This document shows positions 29,262-40,481 of a DNA stretch of 64,000 bases, in pieces. Position 1 is the first letter of the stretch; every line of letters starts with the position of its first letter. Below the pieces are notes generated by a model. It saw only the letters and a program-made list of their open reading frames with translations, had not been told where the DNA came from and did no database searches. The DNA lies in contig NZ_SMFY01000004.1 in assembly GCF_004339465.1 (NCBI RefSeq), positions 226,040-290,039 of the forward strand, given 5' to 3'. Origin of the DNA: Ancylobacter aquaticus (GTDB taxonomy: Bacteria; Pseudomonadota; Alphaproteobacteria; Rhizobiales; Xanthobacteraceae). The position numbers and the translations under genes are program-made.

Positions 29262-29297
29262 GAAAAGCCGCCGCGTCTCCCCCCGCGGCGGCTTTTC
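29262..29297. terminator. Strong bidirectional terminator between the DUF3309 gene and ligA
   Basis: GAAAAGCCGCCGCG (29262-29275) and CGCGGCGGCTTTTC (29284-29297) form a perfect 14-bp stem with an 8-base loop. The A-rich left end and T-rich right end let it terminate both the DUF3309 transcript and the convergent ligA transcript. Confidence 0.9.
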
Positions 29298-29304
29298 TGC
29301 GTCT

Positions 29305-31575
<2,271 letters not shown>

Positions 31576-31607
31576 TCAGAAATCGCCGGCCGCCTCAAGT
31601 CTTCCGA

Positions 31608-33131
31608 TCAGGGGGCGGCCGGTCCGGCCGTCGCGGGCGCTTCCACCGGGTCGAGGCGGAACAGCCGCACCGGCGGCATCGTCACGTCGCGGAACCGCCG
31701 CGACACCTCGCCAAGATCCTTGCGCCCACCAAAGGCGCCGGCAATGTCGTTGAACGAGCGGAAGGTGGACAACACGAGCAGCAGCGGCCCGGGCAGGGAG
31801 AGCAGCTCCGGCTCGTCCATGAAGGCGTAGCGCTGGCGCTCGTCGAATTGCTGCACGGTCACGCCCGGCAGTTCGCGCTTCAGCATCGCCGTCATCTGGT
31901 AATCATTGGTGAGGATGGCGCTGGCGCCGATGGCGCGACGGCGGGCGTCGATCTCGGCAGCGAATTCCGGCCAGCCGCGGGTCATGCGCAGCACCGCATC
32001 CTTGTTTCCCGCCAGCGTGGTGGGCACGAACAGCGCGTGAATGCCCAAGGCGAGTATCAGGCCGAACGCCAGCGGCAGCGTCGCCCGTGCCAGACCCGGC
32101 AGGTTCCGGCCGGCCCAGCCGCTGCCCATGGGGGCGAGCATCCCCGCCGCCGCCGCGACCGCCAGCAGCGGGTAGAGAAAGCCAACCCAGTTCCCCTCCA
32201 CGCGCGAACACAGCGCGTGCATGGCGAAATAGGCCAGCGGCACGAAGAGCAGGATCAACACCAGCGCCCGCCCGCCCCCCGGCCGGAAGGTGGCGGCGGC
32301 GCGGCGCGGCATCAGGCCGAGCACGGCGAACAGGAAGACCAGCGGTGTCGCCAGAGCGATCTGCGACCCGATGAACTCGGGCAGGAATCCGGGCCGGAAC
32401 GGCGCCTGCGCCGTCACCCGGCCGCCCTGCTTGGTCAGCGTCGCCCAGTCATGGGTCGCGTTCCAGGCGATGTTGGGCAGGAACACGAGCAGCGCCAGCA
32501 GTCCCGCCAGCCACGGCCAGGGGGTCAGCAATTGCCGGCGCAGAGGCGCCAGCGCCAGCACCGCCAGCGCAAAGGCGCCGGCCAGCATCACGCCGGAATA
32601 TTTCGACTGCGCCGCCAGCCCGGTCGCCAGTCCCATGGCCAGCCACCAGAAGGGTGTTGGCGCGCGCACCAGCCGCGCCGCGCACCACACCATGGCGGCG
32701 CAGAACAGCGCCAGCGGCGCGTCCGGGGTCGCCAGCGTCATGCCGAGAAAGCCGAAGATCGTCGCGTTGAACAGTACCGCCGCCAGCGCCCCGGCGCGCC
32801 GGTCCTCCAGCAACTCCGTCGCCGCCCGCCAGACGAACCAGCTCGCCGGCAGCGCGGCGAGCACGCAGAACAGCCGCACCCCGAGCGGGGTGTCGCCCAG
32901 CAGCATCTGCCCGGCGCGGATGAAGAACGCGATCATCGGCGGGTGGTCGACATAGCCGGCCGAAAGCCCCTGCGCCCACAGCGCATAATAGGCTTCGTCC
33001 GGCACCAGCGGCACGAAGGCGGCGAGCACCAGCCGCCAGGCCAGCATCAGGCCGATCAGCACCAGCGCGCCGCGCGTGGCGATGTCCACGGGTGGAGATG
33101 AGGGCGCCGGGCCGGCGGCAGGCGGGTTCAT
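31608..33131 (-). CDS. GT39 / ArnT-like polyprenyl-phosphate-sugar glycosyltransferase
   Basis: Integral membrane GT-C transferase of the PMT/ArnT family, which moves a sugar from polyprenyl-phosphate to lipid A, another glycolipid or a protein on the periplasmic side. The 507-residue protein has about ten to twelve membrane segments. The catalytic acidic pair lies in the first periplasmic loop (LVPDEAYYALWA, Asp45-Glu46), with DHPPMIAFF at 62-70 and a periplasmic C-terminal domain of about 120 residues. It overlaps the upstream GT2-GtrA gene by four bases (ATGA), so the two are translationally coupled and should act in one pathway. Acceptor and sugar cannot be read from sequence. Confidence 0.85.
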   Translation of the reverse strand: MNPPAAGPAPSSPPVDIATRGALVLIGLMLAWRLVLAAFVPLVPDEAYYALWAQGLSAGYVDHPPMIAFFIRAGQMLLGDTPLGVRLFCVLAALPASWFVWRAATELLEDRRAGALAAVLFNATIFGFLGMTLATPDAPLALFCAAMVWCAARLVRAPTPFWWLAMGLATGLAAQSKYSGVMLAGAFALAVLALAPLRRQLLTPWPWLAGLLALLVFLPNIAWNATHDWATLTKQGGRVTAQAPFRPGFLPEFIGSQIALATPLVFLFAVLGLMPRRAAATFRPGGGRALVLILLFVPLAYFAMHALCSRVEGNWVGFLYPLLAVAAAAGMLAPMGSGWAGRNLPGLARATLPLAFGLILALGIHALFVPTTLAGNKDAVLRMTRGWPEFAAEIDARRRAIGASAILTNDYQMTAMLKRELPGVTVQQFDERQRYAFMDEPELLSLPGPLLLVLSTFRSFNDIAGAFGGRKDLGEVSRRFRDVTMPPVRLFRLDPVEAPATAGPAAP

Positions 33132-34294
33132 GCCGCGTCCTTCCACACCAGCGCCCGGCTCATGGCGTAGTTCCACACCGCGCCGATGCAGGCCCCGGCG
33201 ATGCCGGCGAGCCACCATTGGGCGGTCTGGTAGAAGGCCCATTCGGCGGCGCCGACATTGGCCGCGGCGCCGAGCCCGCAAATGGCATAGAACGCCACCA
33301 GCCCGCGCAGGAACGCCCAGCCGGTAAGCCGGCGGTCGCGATAGGTGAGCAGGTTGTTGAGGACATAGTTGAAGGTCATCGCCGTCAATGTGGCGACCGT
33401 CTGCGCCGCCAGGAAGCTGAGCGCGAAGCCCAGGCCGAGGCGCAGCGTCGCCAGATGGACGACGAGGCCGGCCGCGCCCACCGTGGCGAAGGAGAGAAAG
33501 CGCAGCGAGACCAGCCCGCCGCTCGCCTTGGCGACGATGAGGCCGAGGAAATCCATCAGCACCCGGTTGTCGAGCTTGCTGTCGCCGCTCTGCCGCACGC
33601 CGAAGCTGTAGGTCAGCTCCTGCACCTTGAGCCGGCCCCGCGCGGTGGCGAGAATGTCGAGCAGAATCTTGAAGCCCTGCGTCGAGAGCTTCGGCGCCAG
33701 TTCCTCGACCGTCTCGCGCCGCAGCATGAAAAAGCCGCTCATCGGGTCGGAGGAGGTCACATGCAGCACGCGCTGTGCCAGCGTTGTGGCGATCCGGCTG
33801 CCCCGGCCGCGCCAGGCGCTGAAGCCCTCCGCATCGCCGCCCGGGGCGTAGCGCGTCGCCACCACCACATCGGCACCCGCGCCCATCGCGTCGAGCATGC
33901 GCGGCAGCAGGCCCTCATCATGCTGCAGATCGGCGTCCATCACCGCCACGATCGGCGCCTGCGCCGCCAGCATGCCCTCGATGCACGCCCCTGCCAACCC
34001 GCGCCGCCCGATGCGGCGGATGCAGCGGATGCGCGGGTCGCGCCGCCCGATGGCGCGCAACGCATCGGCGGTTCCATCGGGAGAGTTGTCGTCGACGAAG
34101 ATCGCTTCCCAGGCGATACCGGCCAGCACCTGCTCCAGCCGCGCCACCAGCGGCTCCAGATTGCCGCGCTCATTGAAGGTGGGAATGACCACCGTCAGTT
34201 CGGGCGCACGCGCCGCAGAAACCGCCGGGCTTTGAGCGGGCGCGGCTTGGGCAGGCACCGCTGGGGCAGGCGCGAGGGGCAGCGAGGACGTCAT
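33128..34294 (-). CDS. Polyprenyl-phosphate glycosyltransferase fused to GtrA domain (DPM1/GtrB-like)
   Basis: The N-terminal GT2 domain (about 33-255) is of the dolichol-phosphate-mannose synthase/ArnC/GtrB type: VVIPTFNERGNL (35-46), FVDDNSPDGT (66-75) and the metal-binding MDADLQHD (119-126). It should charge undecaprenyl phosphate with a sugar from a nucleotide donor. The C-terminal 125 residues are a GtrA domain with four membrane helices (FATVGAAGLVVH, TFNYVLNNLLTYR), thought to flip the lipid-linked sugar. The first 30 residues are Ala/Pro-rich. It is followed, with overlap, by an ArnT-like transferase, so charging, flipping and transfer are encoded in two genes. Confidence 0.88.
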   Translation of the reverse strand: MTSSLPLAPAPAVPAQAAPAQSPAVSAARAPELTVVIPTFNERGNLEPLVARLEQVLAGIAWEAIFVDDNSPDGTADALRAIGRRDPRIRCIRRIGRRGLAGACIEGMLAAQAPIVAVMDADLQHDEGLLPRMLDAMGAGADVVVATRYAPGGDAEGFSAWRGRGSRIATTLAQRVLHVTSSDPMSGFFMLRRETVEELAPKLSTQGFKILLDILATARGRLKVQELTYSFGVRQSGDSKLDNRVLMDFLGLIVAKASGGLVSLRFLSFATVGAAGLVVHLATLRLGLGFALSFLAAQTVATLTAMTFNYVLNNLLTYRDRRLTGWAFLRGLVAFYAICGLGAAANVGAAEWAFYQTAQWWLAGIAGACIGAVWNYAMSRALVWKDAA

Positions 34295-34396
34295 GGGAAG
34301 CCGGCAGAGAGAGGAATGGAGCGTGCGAACGTCGAATAGGCCAGCGCGGCGCGGAAGTCGACGGCCGCCACGCGCATGCCGGCTGCCCGGCCGGCA

Positions 34397-36070
34397 TCAA
34401 TCGGCGGCCGCGCCTTTGAGCAACCTGTCGGCCGCCGCCCGTGCCTCGGATGTCACCTCGGCGCCCGACAGCATGCGGGCAATCTCCTCGCGCCGGTGGG
34501 CGGGCGCCAGCGGCGCCACCCGTGTCGCCACCCGGTCGAGATCGGCCATTGCCTCCTTGGCGATGCGGAAATGGTTGCCGGCCCGCGCCGCCACCTGCGG
34601 GGCATGCGTCACCGCCACCACCTGCACGCGGGCCGAAAGCCGGGCAAGCCGGGCGCCGATGGCGTCCGCCACCGCGCCACCAACCCCGGTGTCGATTTCG
34701 TCGAAGACCAGCGTCGGCGCCGAGCCCCTGTCGGCCAGAACCACCTTCAGCGCCAGCAGGAAGCGCGCCAATTCGCCGCCCGACGCCACCTTCATCATCG
34801 GGCCGGGGCGCGTGCCGGGATTGGTCTGCACCCAGAACTCGATGCGGTCATAGCCGTCCGCCTGCGCCGCCTCGTCGACCTGGCAATCGGTGAGGAAGCG
34901 CGCGCGCTCCAGCTTCAGCGGCGGCAATTCGGCGTTCACCGCCGCGTCCAGCGCCACGGCGGCGGTCCGGCGCTTCTGCGACAGGTCGCGCGCCGCGTGG
35001 CGATAGGCCGCCTCCATGGCGTCGGCGCGGGCCTCCAGCCCTCTCAGCGTCTCGGCCCCATGGTCGAGCGCGTCGATCTGGTCGGCAAAGCGCGCCGCGA
35101 CGTTCGGCAGGTTGTCGACCGTGCAGGCATATTTCCGCCCGGCGGCACGCAGGGCGAACAGCCGCTCCTCGATGCGCTCCAACTCGTGCGGATCGAAATC
35201 GGCCTCGCGCAGCGCCGCGTCGAGATGGGTGCGGGCGAGGTCCAGCGCGTTCAGCGCCGCGTCGATGGCCTCGACCGCCGGGCGCACCAGCGCCTCGACC
35301 TCGCCAGCCCGGCGCTCCAGCCGGCGCACGGCGGCGGCAAGGCCGGGAATGGGCGAATTATTGCCGCCGACGGCGTCCTGCGCGTCGGCGAGATCGGTCG
35401 CGATCTTCTCGAAGCGCATCATCTCGGTCCGGCGCGTGGCGAGGCGCTCTTCCTCGCCTGGCTCGGGCCCGAGCGCGGTGAGTTCCTCCACCGCGTGGCG
35501 AATGAAGTCCGCCTCCTTCGCCGCCTCGTCGAGCCGCGCCTTCTCCTGTGCCGCCTCGGTGCGCGCCACGCGCCAGCCGCGCGCCCGGGCGCCCACCTCC
35601 TCGGCAAGCTCCACCAGCCCGCCATAGGCGTCGAGCAGGGCGCGGTGGGAGGCGGGGTCCACCAGTGCCCGGTCATCATGCTGACCGTGGATTTCCACCA
35701 GCCGCCGGCCGAGGTTGCGCAGCATCTGCGCGCTCACCGACTGGTCGTTGACGAAGGCTCTCGTGCGGCCGTCCGCGTGCTGCACCCGCCGCAGCACCAG
35801 TGCGCCGTCATCGTCGATGCCCGCTTCCGCCAGAAGGCCGCGCGCGGGGTGATCGGCGGCGAGGTCGAACTCGGCCGTCACCTGTCCCTGCGTTGTGCCC
35901 TGGCGAACCAGCGAGCCATCGCCCCGCCCGCCAAGGGCGAGGGTGAAGGCGTCGAGGAGGATCGACTTGCCGGCGCCGGTCTCGCCGGTCATTACGGTGA
36001 GACCGGAATGGAAGGAGAGGTCGAGCCGCTCGATGAGCACGATATCCCTGATCGACAGGGCGATCAGCAT
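34397..36070 (-). CDS. recN: DNA repair protein RecN
   Basis: SMC-like ATPase that holds DNA ends together during double-strand-break repair. The 557-residue product has Walker A GETGAGKSILLDAF (29-42), a central antiparallel coiled coil (about 150-370) and a C-terminal head with the ABC signature VASGGELARFLLALK and Walker B TLVFDEIDTGVGG. Length is standard. It lies downstream of bamD in the division-envelope block. An ATGCCGGC/GCCGGCAT hairpin overlaps its stop codon (34376-34397), but without a T-tract. Confidence 0.95.
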   Translation of the reverse strand: MLIALSIRDIVLIERLDLSFHSGLTVMTGETGAGKSILLDAFTLALGGRGDGSLVRQGTTQGQVTAEFDLAADHPARGLLAEAGIDDDGALVLRRVQHADGRTRAFVNDQSVSAQMLRNLGRRLVEIHGQHDDRALVDPASHRALLDAYGGLVELAEEVGARARGWRVARTEAAQEKARLDEAAKEADFIRHAVEELTALGPEPGEEERLATRRTEMMRFEKIATDLADAQDAVGGNNSPIPGLAAAVRRLERRAGEVEALVRPAVEAIDAALNALDLARTHLDAALREADFDPHELERIEERLFALRAAGRKYACTVDNLPNVAARFADQIDALDHGAETLRGLEARADAMEAAYRHAARDLSQKRRTAAVALDAAVNAELPPLKLERARFLTDCQVDEAAQADGYDRIEFWVQTNPGTRPGPMMKVASGGELARFLLALKVVLADRGSAPTLVFDEIDTGVGGAVADAIGARLARLSARVQVVAVTHAPQVAARAGNHFRIAKEAMADLDRVATRVAPLAPAHRREEIARMLSGAEVTSEARAAADRLLKGAAAD

Positions 36071-36176
36071 GCGTGACGCTCCAGAACGTTTTCCTGCGGG
36101 ACGAGGCGTGTCTTTCTAGCAGGTCGCGAGAGGACGCGCATCCGTGTTCTCGCTACGTTCTCACATGTCGCGGCGC

Positions 36177-36205
36177 GGCGGAAGAGGCGTTTTCCGGCTT
36201 CCGCC
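36177..36205 (-). terminator. Hairpin downstream of bamD
   Basis: GGCGGAAG (36177-36184) and CTTCCGCC (36198-36205) pair over a 13-base loop, just past the bamD stop on its strand. No U-tract follows, so it may only attenuate read-through into recN. Confidence 0.4.
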
Positions 36206-36210
36206 GGCCT

Positions 36211-37119
36211 CTAGCCCAGGGTGAAGCCCTTGAACGCCTTGGCGATCCACGACTGCTCGTTCATCTTCGGATCGACGCCGCGCGACTGCACAAGCTTGTA
36301 GGCGTCCTGGTACCAGGAGCTGTCGGGGAAGTTATAGCCGAGCACCGCCGCCGAGGTCTGCGCCTCGCTCATCACGCCCAGCGCCATATAGGCTTCGGTG
36401 AGGCGGTACAGCGCCTCCTCGACATGGCGGGTGGTCTGGTAGCGCGTCACCACCACCTTGAAGCGGTTGATGGCCCCGGCATAGTTGCGCTGTTCGAGAT
36501 AATAGCGCCCGATCATCATCTCCTTGCCAGCCAGCTGGTCGCGGGCGACTTCGAGCTTCTTCTTGGCGCTGACGGCATATTCCGTATTGGGGTATTTGCG
36601 AATCACGTCCTCCAGCGAATCCATCGCGCGCTGGGTGCGCTGCTGGTCGCGGGAGATGTCCGGAATCTGGTCGAAATAGGAGGCCGCGACCAGGTACTGC
36701 GCATAGGCCGCGTCTTCCGAGCCCGGGTGTAGCGCGAGGTAGCGCCGCGCCGCCGCGATGCTCTCCTCATAGGAGCCCTGGGTGTAATTGGCATAGGCGA
36801 TCATCAGCAGCGCCTTGCGCGCCCATTCGGAATAGGGGTGCTGGCGGTCGACATCCTCGAAGCGGGTGATGGCCTCGCTATACTCGCTCTTCTGCATGAG
36901 GGTCAGGCCCTCATTGTAGCGCTGCTCCGCCGGAACGTCGGGGTAGATCGTTTCTTCCTTGCTGGTGTCGAACAGGCTGGCGCAACCGCCCAGCGAGGCG
37001 CCGGCCAGCACAAGCCCCAGCAAACGCACGGCGACGATACCCGAGCGCACCCTGCGGGCGCGGGGGGTGGCGGGAGTCCCGCGAGCGGGAACAGTCTGGC
37101 CAAGACAGAGAAGACGCAT
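36211..37119 (-). CDS. bamD: Outer-membrane assembly lipoprotein BamD
   Basis: Essential lipoprotein of the BAM complex that folds beta-barrels into the outer membrane. The 302-residue precursor has a long basic leader and a lipobox LGGC, whose Cys would be lipidated. TPR-like repeats follow (YNEGLTLMQKSEYSEAITRF, YPNTEYAVSAKKKL, YAGAINRFKVVVTRYQTT). ATG 37119 is directly preceded by an in-frame GTG, so the start is 37119 or 37122. It is transcribed after lpxC with a 313-base gap containing its own likely promoter. Confidence 0.94.
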   Translation of the reverse strand: MRLLCLGQTVPARGTPATPRARRVRSGIVAVRLLGLVLAGASLGGCASLFDTSKEETIYPDVPAEQRYNEGLTLMQKSEYSEAITRFEDVDRQHPYSEWARKALLMIAYANYTQGSYEESIAAARRYLALHPGSEDAAYAQYLVAASYFDQIPDISRDQQRTQRAMDSLEDVIRKYPNTEYAVSAKKKLEVARDQLAGKEMMIGRYYLEQRNYAGAINRFKVVVTRYQTTRHVEEALYRLTEAYMALGVMSEAQTSAAVLGYNFPDSSWYQDAYKLVQSRGVDPKMNEQSWIAKAFKGFTLG

Positions 37120-37122
37120 CAC

Positions 37123-37435
37123 AAGTTCGATCCCGATCTGGTCGCTGCTTCGACGCCACGTGCGTGTCAGGCGCTAAGGCGGCTTTCCGACCGGATTATG
37201 GCGCCTTGGGATGCCAAGAGCAAAGAGGCGCCACCGGCCACCGTTTCATGCCACCTGTTGCGCGAGGGACGCGGTCCAGGGGCGGGCGGAGAGTAGGAGC
37301 CCGGGCGGAACGCGCCGAGGCGGAGAAGCGGAAAAGGAAAGGCCGGGCGACGCACATGGCGGGCAGGCGCCAATGGGAATGCGGTCGGTCCGGCGACCTC
37401 GACCGATGCCGGGCAAAGACGCACCGGCGGGAGGC
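37123..37435. other. Gap of 313 bases between lpxC and bamD
   Basis: No coding frame here is convincing: the open frames are GC-driven and lack homology I recognise. The bamD-proximal part holds a promoter candidate (37195-37223). The lpxC-proximal part shows no terminator hairpin with a T-tract, so lpxC may read through. Confidence 0.6.
37195..37223 (-). promoter_or_regulatory. Sigma-70-type promoter of bamD
   Basis: On the minus strand TTGCTC (37223-37218), 17 bases, then CATAAT (37200-37195). The start would be near 37188, giving a leader of about 70 bases. Spacing is ideal and the -10 differs from consensus at one base. Confidence 0.55.
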
Positions 37436-38374
37436 TCACAGCTCCGGCGCGTAGGCCGGGACGGCAACCGCGACCAGGCCGGCAGTGCTGCTGACGGTGC
37501 GGCGGGCCGGGATGCGGGCTTCGACGATCTCAAAGGCGGAGCGGTCGGACAGCAGCGCGTCGACGACGGCGAAATTCAGCTTGTGCCCGCCGCGATAGGA
37601 GCGATAGCGGGCCAGCAGCGGCAGGCCGCCAATGGCGAGGTCGCCAATGGCATCCAGCGCCTTGTGGCGGACGAACTCGTCGGCGTAGCGCAGGCCGGTG
37701 GTGTTGATCACCCCTTCGTCGCCGAGGCAGATCGTGTTGTCGAGCGAGGCGCCGAGCGCATAGCCGGCCTGCCACAGGCGTTCCACATCGCTGACAAAGC
37801 CGAACGTGCGGGCGGCGGCGAGTTCCTTGCGGAACACGTCCGGCGACATGGTGGCGGCGAAGCGCTGGCGGCCGATGGCGGCGTGGTCGAAATCAATCTC
37901 GACTTCCAGCCGGAAGCCCATGTCGTAGGGCACGAGTTCGCCGAAGCCGGTCTCGGTCTCGACGCGAATCGGCTTGAGCACGCGCAGATAGCGGCGGGCA
38001 TGGCCGGTCTCGACAATGCCGGCCTCGTCCACCGCCGCCACGAAATCGCCGGCACTGCCGTCGAGGATCGGCACTTCCGGCCCGTCGATCTCCACCCGGG
38101 CATTGTCGACGCCGAGGCCGGCGAAGCAGGCGAGCAGATGTTCGACGGTGGAAACGGCGGGACCGTCCGAATCACGCAGCACGGTCGCGAGATCGCTGCC
38201 ACGCACCGCGCCGCGGCAGGCGCGCACAGACTGGTTGGTGTCCTTGCGGAAGAAGACGATGCCGGTGTCGGCTTCGGCGGGCGAGAGGTGCATCTGCGCC
38301 ATCTTGCCGGAATGGACGCCGACGCCGGAAAGCGTCACGTCGTCGCCAAGGGTGGTCTGCCGTACAGCGTTCAT
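37436..38374 (-). CDS. lpxC: UDP-3-O-acyl-N-acetylglucosamine deacetylase LpxC
   Basis: Zinc deacetylase that performs the committed step of lipid A synthesis. In the 312-residue product the zinc and catalytic residues sit as in E. coli LpxC: STVEHLLA (His79), RHKALDAIGD (His237, Asp241) and RGGHKLNF (His264, general acid). The start at ATG 38374 gives the conserved MNAVRQTTL opening. It follows ftsZ after 307 bases with hairpins and carries its own upstream region. Confidence 0.96.
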   Translation of the reverse strand: MNAVRQTTLGDDVTLSGVGVHSGKMAQMHLSPAEADTGIVFFRKDTNQSVRACRGAVRGSDLATVLRDSDGPAVSTVEHLLACFAGLGVDNARVEIDGPEVPILDGSAGDFVAAVDEAGIVETGHARRYLRVLKPIRVETETGFGELVPYDMGFRLEVEIDFDHAAIGRQRFAATMSPDVFRKELAAARTFGFVSDVERLWQAGYALGASLDNTICLGDEGVINTTGLRYADEFVRHKALDAIGDLAIGGLPLLARYRSYRGGHKLNFAVVDALLSDRSAFEIVEARIPARRTVSSTAGLVAVAVPAYAPEL

Positions 38375-38600
38375 TCGACCCAAAAAACGGAAGCGCAAAA
38401 CGCCCCGCTCTCCCCAATCCCCGAAACCAACACAGTGCGCCGCCTTGCAGAATGCGGAACCGAATCCGCTGCGGACGCTTATCGTTGGCTGGCAAGATAA
38501 CGGCGCGGCGAGTCTGCGCCAAATCACGCTTGCTTACCGTCTGTTACCGTTTCGACGCTGACGCAACAACATCAAAACCCCTTTTATTTCAATTAGATAC

Positions 38601-38622
38601 GCCCGGGCCTCGCGACCCGGGC
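38601..38622 (-). terminator. Terminator hairpin of ftsZ
   Basis: GCCCGGG and CCCGGGC (38601-38607 and 38616-38622) form a 7-bp GC stem with an 8-base loop. On the ftsZ strand it is followed by the AT-rich run gtatctaattgaaataaaag. Confidence 0.55.
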
Positions 38623-38648
38623 GCTGCAGTGCGTCACACGTTGTGTAA

Positions 38649-38669
38649 CAGGCGGCGCGAGGCCGCCTG
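38649..38669 (-). terminator. Second hairpin immediately after ftsZ
   Basis: CAGGCGGC (38649-38656) pairs with GCCGCCTG (38662-38669). It starts about 13 bases past the ftsZ stop on that strand. With the hairpin at 38601-38622 it makes a tandem pair separating the dcw transcript from lpxC. Confidence 0.45.
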
Positions 38670-38681
38670 CCGGACCCGCCC

Positions 38682-40394
38682 TCAGCCCTGACGGCGCAGG
38701 AAGGCGGGGATGTCGAGGTGATCGTCCTCGGCCGGGCGCGCGGCGCGCGGATCGGCCGGACGCGCCGCCGCCGGGCGCTTGGCGTATTCCGAGGTCTCGG
38801 GACGCATGTCGGCCAGCGGCCGGCCTTCGGGCTGCTGCGGCGCGCGGCGCACGACGGGACGCATGTCCGCCGGGGGCTCCATCTCGTCCTCGTCCTGGTT
38901 GCGGCCGAGGCCGACATTGGCGAGGCGCTGCAGCAGCGTCATGCGCTTCTTCTCGGCGTGATGATGATCGGTCATCTCGCCGCGCGCGGCGCGGATCTGG
39001 TTCTGCGCCGGCATGGGCAGCTCGTCGACGCGCGGCATGCGCGGGGCGGGGCGCTCGGCCTGCGGCGGGATGAAGGGGTCGATCGCGTGCTCTTCATAGG
39101 CCGCCTCATTGTAGGGGGCGGGCTCCGGCTCGGCATAGTGCGGCTGCTTGGGCGCCATCTGGCGGATCGTCACCTCGTCGATGGCGGCCGGCGCATAGGA
39201 CGGCTGGGCGTAGGACGGCTCGCCATAGGGATGATCGTTGACCGGCGCGGCCGCGAAGCTCGGCTCGTGATGGGGGGCGCCGAAATCTTCCGCGTCGAGC
39301 GCCGAGGCGACCGAGCGCAGGGCGGCGTCGCGGCGCGCTTCCACGGCGGCGCGGCCGGCATTCGAGACACGGCGGCCGCCGAGATCGGGGAGGTTGTTCA
39401 TGATGTGGGGGATCTGCTCGGGAATCACCGCCGGGTCGATGCCGGTGGCGACGACCGACACCCGGATCAGGCCTTCCAGCGTCTCGTCGAAGGTGGCGCC
39501 GAGAATGATGTTGGCGTCGGGATCGACTTCCTCGCGGATGCGGGTCGCCGCCTCGTCCACCTCGAACAGGGTGAGGTCCTTGCCGCCGGTGATCGAGATC
39601 AGCAGGCCGCGCGCGCCGCGCATCGACACTTCGTCGAGCAGCGGGTTGGCGATCGCCGCCTCGGCCGCGTGGCGGGCACGCTGCTCGCCGGAGGCCTCGC
39701 CGGTGCCCATCATCGCCTTGCCCATCTCGCGCATCACGGCGCGGACGTCGGCGAAGTCGAGGTTGATCAGGCCTTCCTTCACCATCAGGTCGGTGATGCA
39801 GGCGACGCCGGAATAGAGCACCTGGTCCGCCATCGCGAAGGCGTCGGCGAAGGTGGTGCGCTCGTTGGCGACCCGGAACAGGTTCTGGTTCGGGATGACG
39901 ATGAGGGTGTCGACGCCCTTCTGCAGCTCGTTGATGCCCATCTCGCCGATGCGCATGCGGCGCTGGCCCTCGAAATGGAAGGGCTTGGTCACGACGCCGA
40001 CGGTAAGGATGCCGAGTTCGCGGGCGGCGCGGGCAATGACCGGGGCCGCACCCGTGCCGGTGCCGCCGCCCATGCCGGCGGTGATGAACACCATGTGCGC
40101 GCCGGCCAGGTGATCACGGATCTCGTCGAGCGCTTCCTCGGCGGCGGCGCGGCCGACTTCCGGCTGCGAGCCGGCGCCGAGCCCCTCGGTGACGGCGACG
40201 CCCATCTGCACGATGCGCTCGGCCTTGGAGAGGGTGAGCGCCTGCGCGTCGGTGTTGGCGACCACGAAGTCGACCCCCGTCAGGCCGGCCGTGATCATGT
40301 TGTTGACGGCGTTGCCGCCGGCGCCGCCGACACCGAAGACGGTGATGCGGGGACGCAGTTCGCGGATGTCCGGTACCTGGAGGTTGATGGTCAT
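38682..40394 (-). CDS. ftsZ: Cell division protein FtsZ
   Basis: Tubulin-like GTPase that forms the division ring. In the 570-residue product the GTPase domain has [14 protein letters not shown] (20-33) and the tubulin signature [11 protein letters not shown] (109-119), with catalytic T7-loop residues in [12 protein letters not shown] very long disordered linker (about 330-555) follows, rich in Pro, Ala, Glu and Tyr. The C-terminal conserved peptide [10 protein letters not shown] (560-569) binds FtsA and other partners. The length and linker are typical of Rhizobiales FtsZ. It lies 87 bases after ftsA. Confidence 0.97.
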   Translation of the reverse strand: MTINLQVPDIRELRPRITVFGVGGAGGNAVNNMITAGLTGVDFVVANTDAQALTLSKAERIVQMGVAVTEGLGAGSQPEVGRAAAEEALDEIRDHLAGAHMVFITAGMGGGTGTGAAPVIARAARELGILTVGVVTKPFHFEGQRRMRIGEMGINELQKGVDTLIVIPNQNLFRVANERTTFADAFAMADQVLYSGVACITDLMVKEGLINLDFADVRAVMREMGKAMMGTGEASGEQRARHAAEAAIANPLLDEVSMRGARGLLISITGGKDLTLFEVDEAATRIREEVDPDANIILGATFDETLEGLIRVSVVATGIDPAVIPEQIPHIMNNLPDLGGRRVSNAGRAAVEARRDAALRSVASALDAEDFGAPHHEPSFAAAPVNDHPYGEPSYAQPSYAPAAIDEVTIRQMAPKQPHYAEPEPAPYNEAAYEEHAIDPFIPPQAERPAPRMPRVDELPMPAQNQIRAARGEMTDHHHAEKKRMTLLQRLANVGLGRNQDEDEMEPPADMRPVVRRAPQQPEGRPLADMRPETSEYAKRPAAARPADPRAARPAEDDHLDIPAFLRRQG

Positions 40395-40481
40395 TTTTAG
40401 TGTCCCCTAACGCCGGCGGGCGCGCGGCCCGTCATGATCCCTGTGGTGCCGGTTCCGCCGGCGCGGATTGGATGGAGCACG

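Larger units (their letters stand above)
38375..38681. other. Gap of 307 bases between ftsZ and lpxC
   Basis: The ftsZ-proximal third contains two hairpins (38601-38622 and 38649-38669). The lpxC-proximal part holds a direct repeat TTACCGT at 38534-38540 and 38544-38550 (10-bp period), which reads ACGGTAA twice on the lpxC strand. No gene is apparent. A promoter for lpxC must lie here, but I cannot choose one confidently. Confidence 0.6.

Noticed and set aside
37164..37454. Possible small gene in the lpxC-bamD gap
   Set aside because: The translation is Arg/Gly-rich without hydrophobic core or similarity I know, and it would run through the bamD promoter.
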